Shown here piece by piece: positions 24,544-33,555 of a DNA stretch of 64,000 nt. Within the stretch, counting starts at the first letter, position 1; each line of letters begins with the position of its first letter. The stretch is from Erythrobacter sp. (lineage in GTDB: Bacteria; Pseudomonadota; Alphaproteobacteria; Sphingomonadales; Sphingomonadaceae): assembly GCA_024642335.1 (NCBI GenBank), contig JAHEBH010000005.1, positions 1-64,000 on the forward strand, written 5' to 3'. The notes beneath the pieces were generated by a model. That model was not told the origin of the DNA and made no database searches. It was given only the letters and a program-made list of their open reading frames with translations. The translations under genes were made by a program, and so were the position numbers.

Positions 24544-27267
24544 ATGACCGCAATCCCCCTCCCCGCGCTTCATGCCAGCCATGCCGGCTGCTGGCTGCGC
24601 TCCGCCAATGGCGAGACGCGCACAGTGGGCAAGGGGGAGGCGGTGATGGCCGCCGCGGACACCCCGCTACTGCTGGTCAACGCGCCACTGGTGGCGACGC
24701 GTTTGGGATATCCGGACCTGTCGGGACTCGACCTGCTGGAGCTCTTCGCCTTCGTGCATCCGGCACGGTTCTGCGTTCCCACGCCCAAAGGCCTTGCCCA
24801 TGCCCTGGGCCTGGATGAACCCGCCGATGGCGATGATGTGCCGCGTTTCCTGCAGCAAGCCGCGGGTGCCTTGCTCGAGGCTTGCGAGAGCGGCGAATGG
24901 CCCGAACGGGAAGGCGCATGGAGCACGCTGCAATCGCTCGCCCGCCTGCGCTGGCCCTGGGCAGGCGTGATTGCTCCGCACATCCGCCAGCCCGAACGTG
25001 CCGAGAAATGGCTCTTTTCGCGTCTGCCCGAATGGGAGGAAACCGGTGACCGCCCGCAACCCGCACAACTGCACTTGGATAGCCAGGCCGTGCAGTCCCG
25101 GCTCTCGCAACTGACAGGCGAAGGCGCCGAACAGCGCGAGGGACAGCAGGCCTATGCCAACGAGGTCGCCAGGATATTCGCTCCGCGCACCAAACGCGAA
25201 GCCCCGCACATGCTGCTGGCGCAGGCGGGTACGGGCATTGGCAAGACCCTGGGCTATCTCGCCCCAGCTTCACTTTGGTCGCAGGCCTCGGGTGGCACAG
25301 TCTGGGTCTCCACCTTCACCAAGAACCTGCAGCGGCAGTTGCGCAGCGAAAGCGCCCGCGCCTGGCCCGAGGAACGGCCCGACGGTTCGCGCCCGGTGGT
25401 GATCCGCAAGGGGCGGGAGAACTATCTCTGCCTGCTCAACCTGGAGGACGCCCTGCAAGGCGGCTTTGGCGGGCGCGCGGCGATCCTGGCGCAACTGGTG
25501 GCCCGCTGGGCGGCCTATAGCCGCGATGGCGACATGATCGGCGGGGACCTGCCAGGGTGGCTCGGCACTTTGTTCCGCAGCCGCGCGATCAAGTCGCTGA
25601 CCGACCAGCGCGGCGAATGTATCTACGCCGGGTGCCCGCATTACCGCAAATGCTTCATCGAACGTGCCGCCAGGGCAAGCGCGCAGGCCGACCTTGTCAT
25701 CGCCAACCATGCGCTGGTGATGGTCAATGCTGCGCGTGGTCGCGACCATGCCCAGCGCCCCACGCGCATCGTTTTTGACGAGGGCCACCACGTCTTCGAG
25801 GCCGCCGACTCGACCTTCTCCGCCGCATTGACGGGAATGGAGGCGGTGGAACTGAAACGCTGGCTTCTCGGACCCGAACGCGGTTCGAAAGGGCGGCGGC
25901 GCGGGCTTTCCGCACGGCTCGCCGATGTTTCCAGTTATGACGAACGGGGAGCCAAAGCGATTGCCGCCGCTTGCCATGCGGCCGAGTGCCTGCCCGGCAG
26001 CGGATGGCTGCAACGGCTCGCCGAAGGAGAACCCTCGGGCGAGATCGAGACGCTGCTCGCCGCGGTGCGCGCCGTCACCTATGCCCGCGACGAAGGCGGC
26101 GGGCAGGAGGCAGGCTATGGCATCGAGACAGAGGCAGCACAGCTCGACGGCAATTTCGTCGAACTGGCGCAACAGGCGGCTATCGCCCTGGCCCGGGTCC
26201 GCCAACCGCTGATCCGCCTCGGCGTAAGGCTGGAAGCGATACAGGAGGATGCGCCCGACTGGATGGATGCACAGGGCCGCGCCCGCATCGAAGGCGCACG
26301 CCAATCTCTTGCATGGCGGATAGACTTGATCGCCGCATGGGAAGCGCTGCTCGAACGCATGGGCGGGCCATGCAATCCGGATTTCGTGGACTGGCTCGCG
26401 GTCGACCGGTCGGATGCGCGCGAATATGATGTCGGGCTGCATCGCCATTTCCTTGACCCCATGATGCCCTTCGCCCGCACCGTGCTGGCAGGAACGCACG
26501 GCGTCATGCTGACCAGCGCCACGCTAAAGGACGGCGATGACTGGGCCAGCGCGGTTGAACGCTCCGGCGCACAGCATCTCGATATCACGCCGATGCTGAC
26601 ACAGGCGCAGAGCCCCTTCGACTATGCAAATAATGCCGAAGTTCTGATCATCACCGATGTGAAGAAGGGTGACCTGGCCGCACTTTCCGGGGCCTATGCA
26701 CGGATCATCGAGGCAAGTCGCGGCGGGGTGCTTGGCCTGTTCACGGCGATCCGGCGGCTGCGCGCCGTACATGGCCGCATTGCCGACCGTCTCGCCCGCG
26801 CCGGGCTGCCGTTGTTCGCCCAGCATGTCGATCCGATCGACACGGGCACGCTGGTCGATATCTTCCGCGACGATCCGCGTTCCAGCCTGCTGGGAACCGA
26901 TGCCTTGCGCGATGGTGTCGACGTGCCCGGCCATTCGCTGCGCTGCGTTGTGATGGAGCAGGTCCCCTGGCCCAAGCCGAGTATCCTGCACCGTGCCCGC
27001 CGCGCGGCGAACGGTGGCAATGCCCATGATGACCGGATCATCCGTGCGCGTCTGGCACAGGCTTTCGGTCGGCTCATCCGCAGCAAGGATGACCGGGGCT
27101 TTTTCATCGTGCTGTCTGCCGCCTTCCCCTCGCGTTTGCTCAGTGCATTCCCGCAAGGCACTCCTGTCACCCGATTGACGCTGGAGGATGCTTTACAACA
27201 TGTCGAAGCAGGTGTTTGGGTTTCCGCCCATAACCAAACCGAATCCGAGGATACGCAAGCGCGGTGA
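24544..27267 (+). CDS. ATP-dependent DNA helicase, DinG/XPD-like with Fe-S cluster
   Basis: 907 residues of a superfamily 2 helicase. Walker A is AGTGIGKT (about 228-236) and the DEAH-like box is FDEGHH (about 411-416). Four cysteines between these motifs (C296, C359, C364, C370 in YLC and GECIYAGCPHYRKC) match the 4Fe-4S ligand arrangement of XPD/DinG. C-terminal motifs include VMLTSATLKDG, GVDVPGHSLRCVVMEQVPWPKPS and QAFGRLIRSKDDRG. The N-terminal 150 residues are unlike the core and unassigned. A role in resolving R-loops or repair is inferred from the family. Its stop overlaps the SixA-like start (GTGA). Confidence 0.93.
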   Translation: MTAIPLPALHASHAGCWLRSANGETRTVGKGEAVMAAADTPLLLVNAPLVATRLGYPDLSGLDLLELFAFVHPARFCVPTPKGLAHALGLDEPADGDDVPRFLQQAAGALLEACESGEWPEREGAWSTLQSLARLRWPWAGVIAPHIRQPERAEKWLFSRLPEWEETGDRPQPAQLHLDSQAVQSRLSQLTGEGAEQREGQQAYANEVARIFAPRTKREAPHMLLAQAGTGIGKTLGYLAPASLWSQASGGTVWVSTFTKNLQRQLRSESARAWPEERPDGSRPVVIRKGRENYLCLLNLEDALQGGFGGRAAILAQLVARWAAYSRDGDMIGGDLPGWLGTLFRSRAIKSLTDQRGECIYAGCPHYRKCFIERAARASAQADLVIANHALVMVNAARGRDHAQRPTRIVFDEGHHVFEAADSTFSAALTGMEAVELKRWLLGPERGSKGRRRGLSARLADVSSYDERGAKAIAAACHAAECLPGSGWLQRLAEGEPSGEIETLLAAVRAVTYARDEGGGQEAGYGIETEAAQLDGNFVELAQQAAIALARVRQPLIRLGVRLEAIQEDAPDWMDAQGRARIEGARQSLAWRIDLIAAWEALLERMGGPCNPDFVDWLAVDRSDAREYDVGLHRHFLDPMMPFARTVLAGTHGVMLTSATLKDGDDWASAVERSGAQHLDITPMLTQAQSPFDYANNAEVLIITDVKKGDLAALSGAYARIIEASRGGVLGLFTAIRRLRAVHGRIADRLARAGLPLFAQHVDPIDTGTLVDIFRDDPRSSLLGTDALRDGVDVPGHSLRCVVMEQVPWPKPSILHRARRAANGGNAHDDRIIRARLAQAFGRLIRSKDDRGFFIVLSAAFPSRLLSAFPQGTPVTRLTLEDALQHVEAGVWVSAHNQTESEDTQAR

Positions 27268-27794
27268 AACTGCTGGGCCTCCTTCGCCATGCCAAATCCG
27301 ACTGGGATGACATTTCCCGGCGAGATTTCGATCGCGGTCTAAATGCCCGCGGACGCAAGGGTGCCGCGCTCATAGGCGAACACATCCGCAAGCACGGCGC
27401 GGCGTGGGATGCAATCCTTGCCAGTCCCGCTGAAAGGGTCAAACGCACATTGGAGGCATCCGGCCTGGCGCAACCTGTTACCTTTGACGAGGCAGCCTAT
27501 CTGTCAGATGCGGCCACGCTTTTCCGGTTGATCCGTGAACATGGGGGAGAGGCAGAAGCGCTCCTGCTGGCGGCGCACAATCCCGGTCTGCAGGAACTTG
27601 TCCTCTCCCTCGTCGGTCCGGAGAACGAGAACCGCTGCTTCGACGAATTGATGACAAAATATCCCACAGCGACATTCGCTGTTGTTGAACTGGATATCGA
27701 TGATTGGAATGATTGCGCGCCGGGTTGCGGGCGCATCGTCCATTTCGCCCGCCCGCGCGACCTCGACCCCGAGCTGGGGCCAGAATACAACTGA
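27264..27794 (+). CDS. SixA-type histidine phosphatase family protein
   Basis: 176 residues beginning at GTG 27264, inside the helicase stop (GTGA overlap). LLGLLRHAKSDW carries the RHG-like phosphohistidine motif (Arg-His-Ala), SPAERVKRTLEASG matches the second basic motif, and LLAAHNPGLQELV supplies the second catalytic histidine. This is the short SixA-like branch of the phosphoglycerate-mutase superfamily, which dephosphorylates phosphohistidine on phosphorelay proteins. The link to the helicase is positional only. Confidence 0.9.
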   Translation: MKLLGLLRHAKSDWDDISRRDFDRGLNARGRKGAALIGEHIRKHGAAWDAILASPAERVKRTLEASGLAQPVTFDEAAYLSDAATLFRLIREHGGEAEALLLAAHNPGLQELVLSLVGPENENRCFDELMTKYPTATFAVVELDIDDWNDCAPGCGRIVHFARPRDLDPELGPEYN

Positions 27795-27809
27795 ACGGGC
27801 GGCCCTTGG

Positions 27810-28193
27810 TCAGGCGGCAGCGAGCGCGTCCGACAGTCTTCCGCGAACCGCTTTCAGCCTGTCCAGAACATCGGCAGCGCGCGGTTCTGTATCCCGCACG
27901 ATTTCCTCGCCTGCTGTTTGATCGCCACTCTCGATAACCTGCCGCGCGCCTTTCAACGTGTAGCCTTCGAGATTGATCAGGCGGTCGATCTCCGCAACCA
28001 ACGCCACATCTTCCGGCCTGTAAAGGCGGCGCCCTCCGCTTCTCTTCAGCGGGCGAAGCATCGGGAACTGCTGTTCCCAATAACGCAGGATGTGCTGCTT
28101 GATACCGAACCCGCTCGCCACTTCGCCGATAGTGCGCATGGCATCGGGCGCCTTGCCGTCCGTGAAGAAGACAGAGGCCGATGGCTCGCTCAC
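27810..28193 (-). CDS. MerR-family transcriptional regulator
   Basis: 127 residues. The winged HTH is intact ([29 protein letters not shown], then [11 protein letters not shown]), followed by a short dimerisation helix. There is no cysteine-containing effector loop, so it is not a metal sensor of the classical type. The start overlaps the ihfA stop as ATGA. A MerR gene after ihfA is a widespread alphaproteobacterial pairing, and its target is usually unknown. Convergent with the SixA gene. Confidence 0.92.
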   Translation of the reverse strand: MSEPSASVFFTDGKAPDAMRTIGEVASGFGIKQHILRYWEQQFPMLRPLKRSGGRRLYRPEDVALVAEIDRLINLEGYTLKGARQVIESGDQTAGEEIVRDTEPRAADVLDRLKAVRGRLSDALAAA

Positions 28194-28498
28194 GATCCCT
28201 CGGCGATCCTGTCTTTCAATTTCTGGCTGGCACGGAACGTCATGACCCTGCGCGGCGTGATCGGCACTTCCACACCCGTTTTGGGATTGCGGCCTATGCG
28301 TTCTTTCTTGTCGCGGAGCACGAAGCTTCCGAAGCCGGAAATCTTCACATTCTCGCCATCTGCCATGGCGTCACACATCTTGCTCAAGATCTCTTCGACC
28401 ATGTCCAAGCTTTCCGAGCGCGAAAAACCCATCTTGCGGTTGATCGTCTCAGCCAGATCGGCACGGGTCAGAGTCCCAACGGATCGCATTGCGTCCAT
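28190..28498 (-). CDS. ihfA: Integration host factor subunit alpha
   Basis: A nucleoid protein that binds and sharply bends DNA as a heterodimer with IhfB. The 102 residues show the HU/IHF fold: [52 protein letters not shown] with the beta-arm proline, and [25 protein letters not shown] and the arm sequence favour the alpha subunit. AGGAGAAGGA supports ATG 28498. It is separated from fabH by 107 bases containing its own promoter candidate. Confidence 0.96.
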   Translation of the reverse strand: MDAMRSVGTLTRADLAETINRKMGFSRSESLDMVEEILSKMCDAMADGENVKISGFGSFVLRDKKERIGRNPKTGVEVPITPRRVMTFRASQKLKDRIAEGS

Positions 28499-28534
28499 GC
28501 GTTCCTTCTCCTTTTTTCTACGCGGCCCGAAACA

Positions 28535-28563
28535 ATAATGCAGGAATCACCGCCTCTTGGCAA
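28535..28563 (-). promoter_or_regulatory. Candidate ihfA promoter
   Basis: On the minus strand, TTGCCA (28563-28558), a 17-base spacer and CATTAT (28540-28535), 36 bases before the ATG. One of the best matches to a sigma-70-type promoter in the window. Confidence 0.5.
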
Positions 28564-28605
28564 GGTTACCGAGTGAGTTACCTTCCACAGCCGTGTACGC
28601 GGCTT

Positions 28606-29574
28606 CTAGACACGCAGCAGGCTGGCACCCCAAGTGAAACCACCGCCCATGGCTTCCAGCATCACGAGATCGCCGCGCTTGATCCGCCCGTCCTTCCAGG
28701 CGGTATCGAAAGCGAGTGGAACAGACGCAGCAGATGTGTTGGCGTGCTGGTCCACCGTCACCACGACCCGCTCCATCGGCAAGCCCAGTTTACGGGCCGT
28801 AGCGTCCAAAATGCGGAAGTTGGCCTGGTGCGGCACAACCCAATCGATTTCCTCTGCAGAATGGCCCGATTCGTCCAGAACGTCCTTCAGCACCTGAGCC
28901 AGGTTGACGACAGCGTGACGGAAGACCTCGCGCCCCTTCATTCTGAGCTTGCCGACGGTACCGGTCGTGGAAGGCCCGCCATCGGTATAGAGCAAGTCCT
29001 TGTGCTCGCCATCGGCGTGTAATTTGGTAGCCAGGATTCCCGGGCCACCTTCACTCTCGACCTCTTGCGCAGAGATAACCATCGCACCCGCACCATCACC
29101 AAAAAGGACGCAGGTCGACCGGTCTTCCCAATCGACGATCCGGCTCAAGGTCTCGGCGCCAATCACCAGTGCGTTGGTAGCCAGGCGATTCTTGAGCATC
29201 GAATCGGCCGCACCCAAGGCATAAAGAAAGCCCGAACAGACGGCGGCAACGTCGAAGGCCGCAAATCCTGCACCCCCCAGGCCCTTCTGAACGATCGTGG
29301 CGGTAGAGGGGAAGGTGACATCGGGCGTCGCAGTGGCAAGGATAAGGAGATCGATATCCTTGATCGTCATGCCGGCATCATCAAGCGCAGCTTGCGCAGC
29401 CCTGATCGCCAAGCTGGAAGTAGTCTCGCCCTCACCGGCGATATAGCGCTGGGCGATGCCCGTCCGTTCGCGAATCCATTCGTCGCTGGTATCGACCTGC
29501 TTCGCAAGTTCCTCGTTGGTGACCAGCCTGCGCGGGAGCGCAGAGCCAACGCCTTTGAATACCGAACGGATCAC
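28606..29574 (-). CDS. fabH: 3-oxoacyl-ACP synthase III
   Basis: FabH condenses acetyl-CoA with malonyl-ACP to start fatty acid synthesis. The 322 residues have the active-site cysteine in [12 protein letters not shown], the histidine in [18 protein letters not shown] and the asparagine in [14 protein letters not shown]. Length and motifs are standard. Its ATG overlaps the plsX stop by 4 bases, so plsX and fabH are translationally coupled. Confidence 0.98.
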   Translation of the reverse strand: MIRSVFKGVGSALPRRLVTNEELAKQVDTSDEWIRERTGIAQRYIAGEGETTSSLAIRAAQAALDDAGMTIKDIDLLILATATPDVTFPSTATIVQKGLGGAGFAAFDVAAVCSGFLYALGAADSMLKNRLATNALVIGAETLSRIVDWEDRSTCVLFGDGAGAMVISAQEVESEGGPGILATKLHADGEHKDLLYTDGGPSTTGTVGKLRMKGREVFRHAVVNLAQVLKDVLDESGHSAEEIDWVVPHQANFRILDATARKLGLPMERVVVTVDQHANTSAASVPLAFDTAWKDGRIKRGDLVMLEAMGGGFTWGASLLRV

Positions 29575-30623
29575 TTGGTACCGGCCCCATTCTCGCGCAA
29601 TTTGTTTTCACCCAGCTCGGCAAGGTCGGCTGTAATGCGCTCTGTCAAATTTTCCTCCAGCAAACGGGCGGCCACTTCAACCGCATTGGCCACGCCTTGC
29701 GTGTTGGCGCTGCCATGCGACTTCACCACCACGCCATTGAGGCCCAGGAACACGCCGCCATTGTGGTTGTTCGGATCCAGATGGTGGCGCAGCAATTCGG
29801 TGGCCGGGCGCGAAACGAGGAAGCCGATCTTGGAACGCAGCGAGGAAGTGAAAGCGTTCCTGAGCAGGTCAGTGACAAAACGCGCAGAGCCTTCAATGGC
29901 CTTGAGCGCGATATTGCCCGAAAATCCGTCCGTGACGACCACGTCCACTTCGCCGCGATTGATCTTGTCGGCCTCGACAAAGCCCTGGAAGGCGAGCGAG
30001 AGGCCCGATGCTTCACGCAAGCGCGCGGCCGCTTCCTGCAGGTCGCCGGTACCCTTGATATCTTCCGTACCGATATTGAGCAGGCGCACGCGCGGCGTAT
30101 CCTTGCCCGTCACGATCCGCGAGTAGGCGGCGCCCATGATGGCGAACTGGACGAGATTGCGCGCATCGCATTCGGTGTTGGCACCCAGATCAAGCATGAC
30201 CACATCGTTATCGCCAAGCGTGGGCATGATCGCCGCCAATGCAGGGCGGTCGATACCCGGCATTGTCCGCAGCGCCAGCTTGCTCATCGCCATCAGTGCA
30301 CCGGTGTTGCCCGCGCTGACTGCGGCTCCGCAATCGCCCGACTTCACGGCATTGATGGCAAGGCCCATGCTGGTGGTCTTGGCGCGGCGCAGCGCCTGGG
30401 TAGGCCTTTCATCGCCTGCCACCACATCGTCGCAATGGAGAATCTCGGAAGCCCCGGCCATGCCGGGATGCTGGTCGAGCGCGGCCTTGATGCGCGCTTC
30501 GTCACCCACCAGCAGGAAATTGAATTGATCATGCCGACGACGTGCAAGCGCCGCGCCCGAGATCATGACGCGCACGCCTTCATCGCCGCCCATCGCATCA
30601 ATAGCGATACGCGGCAGGCTCAT
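29571..30623 (-). CDS. plsX: Phosphate acyltransferase PlsX
   Basis: PlsX converts acyl-ACP to acyl-phosphate for the first acylation of glycerol-3-phosphate in phospholipid synthesis. The 350 residues start [12 protein letters not shown], with [51 protein letters not shown] and [12 protein letters not shown] motifs of the family. It lies 26 bases after rpmF and overlaps fabH, giving the conserved rpmF-plsX-fabH order. Confidence 0.98.
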   Translation of the reverse strand: MSLPRIAIDAMGGDEGVRVMISGAALARRRHDQFNFLLVGDEARIKAALDQHPGMAGASEILHCDDVVAGDERPTQALRRAKTTSMGLAINAVKSGDCGAAVSAGNTGALMAMSKLALRTMPGIDRPALAAIMPTLGDNDVVMLDLGANTECDARNLVQFAIMGAAYSRIVTGKDTPRVRLLNIGTEDIKGTGDLQEAAARLREASGLSLAFQGFVEADKINRGEVDVVVTDGFSGNIALKAIEGSARFVTDLLRNAFTSSLRSKIGFLVSRPATELLRHHLDPNNHNGGVFLGLNGVVVKSHGSANTQGVANAVEVAARLLEENLTERITADLAELGENKLRENGAGTK

Positions 30624-30649
30624 ACGCAGTCTTCCCCTTTAATGCGGGC

Positions 30650-30832
30650 TTAAATGCCCTTGGGCTCGACGATCTGGCGACCGTTATAGTGGCCGCAAGC
30701 GGGGCACAGATTGTGCGGACGCTTGAGCTCACCACAGTTGGAGCATTCGTGGAAGGCTTCAACCCTCAACGAATCATGGGCACGACGGTTACCGCGACGA
30801 TGCGGAGATGTTTTTCTTTTAGGGACAGCCAT
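30650..30832 (-). CDS. rpmF: 50S ribosomal protein L32
   Basis: A 60-residue ribosomal protein, [20 protein letters not shown] at the start, then [18 protein letters not shown], a four-cysteine zinc ribbon. First gene of rpmF-plsX-fabH. A promoter candidate lies 26 bases upstream of the start. An imperfect inverted repeat containing CCGCG-CAAG-CGCGG (30896-30909) lies further upstream and could be a structured element, but I cannot assign it. Confidence 0.98.
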   Translation of the reverse strand: MAVPKRKTSPHRRGNRRAHDSLRVEAFHECSNCGELKRPHNLCPACGHYNGRQIVEPKGI

Positions 30833-30857
30833 TGCGGCACCTGTTCCTTGAAAATGC

Positions 30858-30886
30858 TAAAACTGTTGGCAGCCGCCCTAGGGCAA
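30858..30886 (-). promoter_or_regulatory. Candidate rpmF-plsX-fabH promoter
   Basis: On the minus strand, TTGCCC (30886-30881), a 17-base spacer and GTTTTA (30863-30858), 25 bases before the rpmF ATG. Confidence 0.42.
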
Positions 30887-31021
30887 GCACCTCCCCCGCG
30901 CAAGCGCGGTTTCCGGTGCCCTAAGATGCGGCGAAGGCGCGCGCTATAGACCATTCTCGCGGCGTTGCAAGCCATGAAGTCCTCCATTAGCACCTGCATC
31001 GGGACCCAAAGAGGAATTGTC

Positions 31022-31417
31022 ATGTTCGAACTTCAAATCACGCTGATTTCCGCCGCCGTCGCAGCACTCATCAATCTCTGGCTGGCGTTTCGCTGCGGGT
31101 CCGTAAGGGGCAAGGAAAAGATCATGCATGGCGATGGGGGAAATCCCATGCTGATGCGGCGAATGCGCGCCCAGGCCAATTTCGTGGAATACACGCCCTT
31201 CGCGCTGATACTGGTCGGTGCCCTGGAGGCGAGCGGATATGGCGGATGGCCCCTGGCTTTGGCCGCAGGCCTTTTCTTGCTGGGAAGAATCGCGCACGGC
31301 ATCGGAATGGACAGCGAAGGTCCTGCCAAGCCGCGCATGATCGGCATGCTGCTGACATTGCCCATTCTGATCGCGCTAGCGGTGGCAGCTCTGCTGGCAG
31401 CCTTCGACATTATCTGA
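31022..31417 (+). CDS. MAPEG family membrane protein
   Basis: 131 residues with four membrane helices. MAPEG landmarks are LWLAFRCGSVRGKEKIMHGDGGNP (the R.G loop after helix 1), MRRMRAQANFVEYTPFALILVGALE and GRIAHGIGM. Family members are glutathione-dependent membrane enzymes in eukaryotes; bacterial roles are mostly unassigned. ATG 31022 is chosen because of GAGG upstream and because the family starts at this hydrophobic helix. Convergent with the MBL-fold gene. Confidence 0.88.
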   Translation: MFELQITLISAAVAALINLWLAFRCGSVRGKEKIMHGDGGNPMLMRRMRAQANFVEYTPFALILVGALEASGYGGWPLALAAGLFLLGRIAHGIGMDSEGPAKPRMIGMLLTLPILIALAVAALLAAFDII

Positions 31418-31434
31418 GGGTTCTGGCGCGGCCC

Positions 31435-32106
31435 TCAGTGCTTGCTGAGCGCCGCGTCACCGACAAAGGGGTTGGTCTGCCGTTCCTGACCGAACGTGCT
31501 CGGCTGACCATGGCCGGGCACGAAAGTCACCTCGTTCCCCAGCGGCCAGAGTTTGCCTGTTATTGCGTCGATCAGGTCCTGATGATTGCTCATGGGGAAA
31601 TCGGTACGGCCGATAGACCCCTGGAACAGCACGTCGCCCACAAAGGCAAACTTGGTCTGCGGGTGGAAGAAGACCACGTGCCCCGGCGTATGTCCCGGGC
31701 AGTGGATCACCTGCATCTCGATCTCGCCGAAAGAGACCGTGTCGCCATCCTTCAGCCAGCGATCGGGCTCGAAGATCTCGCAATGCATCTGGAAACGCGG
31801 CCCGTCGTCCTCAAGACGGCTGATCCAGAAACGGTCATCCTCATGCGGCCCTTCGACCGGCAGGCCCAGTTCCTTCGCCAGCATGCCCGCCTGGCCGCAA
31901 TGATCGGCATGGCCGTGGGTGAGGAGGATCTTCTCCACCCTCACGCCGGATCGCGCAATCGCATCCTTGAGCTTGTCGAGATCGCCACCCGGATCGATCA
32001 ACGCCCCGCGCATGGACTTCGAACACCAGACCAGAGAGCAATTCTGCTGGAATGCTGTGACGGGAATGATGGCAGCACGTAAGGGGGATTTCTGGGCTTC
32101 GCTCAT
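31435..32106 (-). CDS. MBL-fold metallo-hydrolase (glyoxalase II-like)
   Basis: 223 residues with the metallo-beta-lactamase zinc motif THGHADHCGQ (HxHxDH), a second ligand histidine in HCPGHTPGHV, and an aspartate in FVGDVLFQGSIGRTDFP, with VPGHGQPS near the C terminus. It resembles the short YcbL/type II glyoxalase-like hydrolases, which lack the C-terminal domain of GloB. The substrate is not known; S-lactoylglutathione or another thioester is possible. Confidence 0.93.
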   Translation of the reverse strand: MSEAQKSPLRAAIIPVTAFQQNCSLVWCSKSMRGALIDPGGDLDKLKDAIARSGVRVEKILLTHGHADHCGQAGMLAKELGLPVEGPHEDDRFWISRLEDDGPRFQMHCEIFEPDRWLKDGDTVSFGEIEMQVIHCPGHTPGHVVFFHPQTKFAFVGDVLFQGSIGRTDFPMSNHQDLIDAITGKLWPLGNEVTFVPGHGQPSTFGQERQTNPFVGDAALSKH

Positions 32107-32135
32107 ACAGGCTTAGTGGCAAGCTGGCGGGACAA

Positions 32136-32762
32136 TTACAATCGCCCGCTCTTCCAGACGACTCGGCCGACGATTGCGAAATCGCTGCCTTCCACCGAAA
32201 TCGGCGGGTAGGCGAGGTTCTGGCTGAGCAGGGAAAAGCGCCCTCCGCCCTGCGATGCGACGCGCTTGACCAGCAAATTATCGTCCATGCGCACGACATA
32301 GATGCCATCGCGAAAGGCCTTGGGGCTCAGATCCACCAATAAATCGTCGCCTTCGCGCAGCAATGGCTCCATCGAATCGCCGATCACGCGAACGGCGGAT
32401 AACTTGGCGGGTTCCAGCCCCTGTTCGCGCAGCCATTTGTGCGAGAAGCGGAAGGCATCGAAGACAAGCTCCTCCCCGTTGGCTGCACCCGGCCCGGCAG
32501 AGGTTTCTACCGCCAGTCGCGGCACATCGATCCAATCACGATCCATTTCGTAGGAGTTTTCCTGCGCCGCACCCAATTCCACCTCGGAGACACCAAAGAA
32601 GCGAGCCAGCTTTCGGCGATCCTCCTCCTCCAGCTTTCGCGGGCTACCTTTGGAAATATATTGCTGCAAATACGTACTATTACGACCCAGCATACGCGAA
32701 AGTGAAGCAAGACTGCTGCCCTTTGCCCTGGCCAATTCGGCGAGCCGTTCCTTTGGTGTCAT
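32136..32762 (-). CDS. XRE/S24-family LexA-like transcriptional regulator
   Basis: 208 residues. The N-terminal HTH (LAELARAKGSSLASLSRMLGRNSTYLQQYISKG) is of CI/XRE type. The C-terminal S24 peptidase domain has the Ser130 in VIGDSMEP and the Lys166 in NLLVKRV, 36 residues apart as expected for the dyad. No Ala-Gly cleavage bond is obvious, so self-cleavage is uncertain. The promoter region contains repeated TCCTA/TAGGA half-sites overlapping the probable -35 and -10, pointing to autoregulation. Divergent to two small unknown genes. Confidence 0.9.
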   Translation of the reverse strand: MTPKERLAELARAKGSSLASLSRMLGRNSTYLQQYISKGSPRKLEEEDRRKLARFFGVSEVELGAAQENSYEMDRDWIDVPRLAVETSAGPGAANGEELVFDAFRFSHKWLREQGLEPAKLSAVRVIGDSMEPLLREGDDLLVDLSPKAFRDGIYVVRMDDNLLVKRVASQGGGRFSLLSQNLAYPPISVEGSDFAIVGRVVWKSGRL

Positions 32763-32793
32763 GTTCCATTTCCTGCATCGCGAAGAAATTTCT

Positions 32794-32827
32794 TCCTATA
32801 CGATGTAATTTTCCTAGACAAGTAGGA
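32794..32827. promoter_or_regulatory. Operator-like array of TCCTA/TAGGA half-sites
   Basis: TCCTA at 32794-32798 and 32812-32816 and TAGGA at 32823-32827, the last two forming an inverted repeat with a 6-base spacer. The array overlaps a minus-strand promoter candidate, TTGTCT (32821-32816) and TATAGG (32800-32795), and so would regulate the S24 gene. The half-sites resemble the TTTCCTACA motif seen upstream of the holin and the first XRE gene. Confidence 0.45.
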
Positions 32828-32900
32828 TTTGAAAATTCAGCAATGAACTCAGGCGATTCGCCGCCCAGCGATGAACGGATTTCCAAGGAGGGTACCTGCA

Positions 32901-33089
32901 ATGCTGATTCGCAAGATCGAAGTCTTCCTGCGCCGGACGGGAATGCCGGCCACCAAGTTCGGCCGCCTCGCCGCCAAGGACCCCCGCTTCGTGCTCGACT
33001 TGCGCAACGGCCGCCTGCCGCGTGCAGCAACGGAAATACGCGTGGAACATTTCATGAACGAATACCGGGAGCGTACCCATGCATATTGA
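32901..33089 (+). CDS. Small HTH-like protein of unknown function
   Basis: 62 residues. AGGAGGG ends 8 bases before ATG 32901, a strong ribosome site. The sequence LIRKIEVFLRRTGMPATKFGRLAAKDPRFVLDLRNGR, then RVEHFMNEY, looks like a CI/Cro-type helix bundle (GRLAAKDPRFV resembles the phage repressor recognition region). I do not know a named family. It is divergent from the S24 regulator and overlaps the next gene by 11 bases, so it may belong to a small regulatory cassette. Confidence 0.72.
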   Translation: MLIRKIEVFLRRTGMPATKFGRLAAKDPRFVLDLRNGRLPRAATEIRVEHFMNEYRERTHAY

Positions 33090-33435
33090 AGTCAAAGCCT
33101 CCCCCCAACCTCCGCACACCAGGCGCCGCACACCGGGAGAAAAACTGGTCGAAGCACTGCTGGAACTTGCCCAAGGCCAGGGAACAATCACGCGCCACGC
33201 CGAAAAGAGCTGGGCCAGCATCACCTTCGCCGGGACGCGGCATCGCGTGGACTTGAAATTCGAAGGCGTCGATGCGGTGGAAGCGGGAGAGTGCTTCATC
33301 GCCTTCCTGCCGGAGCATGAATTCACCATACCAGGGCAGATAGTCGCAGATGCTTCCGTGGTGGAGGTCGACCACCGGCTCTACCCGCCGCTGATGCTGG
33401 TCAGCTGCGAATTGCTGCTGCTGGAGGAGGGTTGA
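33079..33435 (+). CDS. Conserved-looking protein of unknown function (118 residues)
   Basis: 118 residues, no signal peptide and no membrane helix. It starts 11 bases inside the preceding gene in another frame, with GGGAG ahead of the ATG. The sequence mixes basic N-terminal residues (TRRRTPGEKLVEALLELAQ) with beta-like segments (ASITFAGTRHRVDLKFEGVDAVE) and ends LLLLEEG. I do not recognise it. Its linkage to the small HTH-like gene and divergence from the S24 repressor suggest coordinated regulation, inferred from position. Confidence 0.75.
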   Translation: MHIEVKASPQPPHTRRRTPGEKLVEALLELAQGQGTITRHAEKSWASITFAGTRHRVDLKFEGVDAVEAGECFIAFLPEHEFTIPGQIVADASVVEVDHRLYPPLMLVSCELLLLEEG

Positions 33436-33555
33436 GCCAAACATCGGGCCACGATAGTGCCCCGCAAGGGCGAACGCCCGCCCGCAGGCGCCCCGCAGCG
33501 AAGCGGAGGGAATAGCGCAGAGGATGTGAGGCCGGGATGGACCTCACCAGACAAA

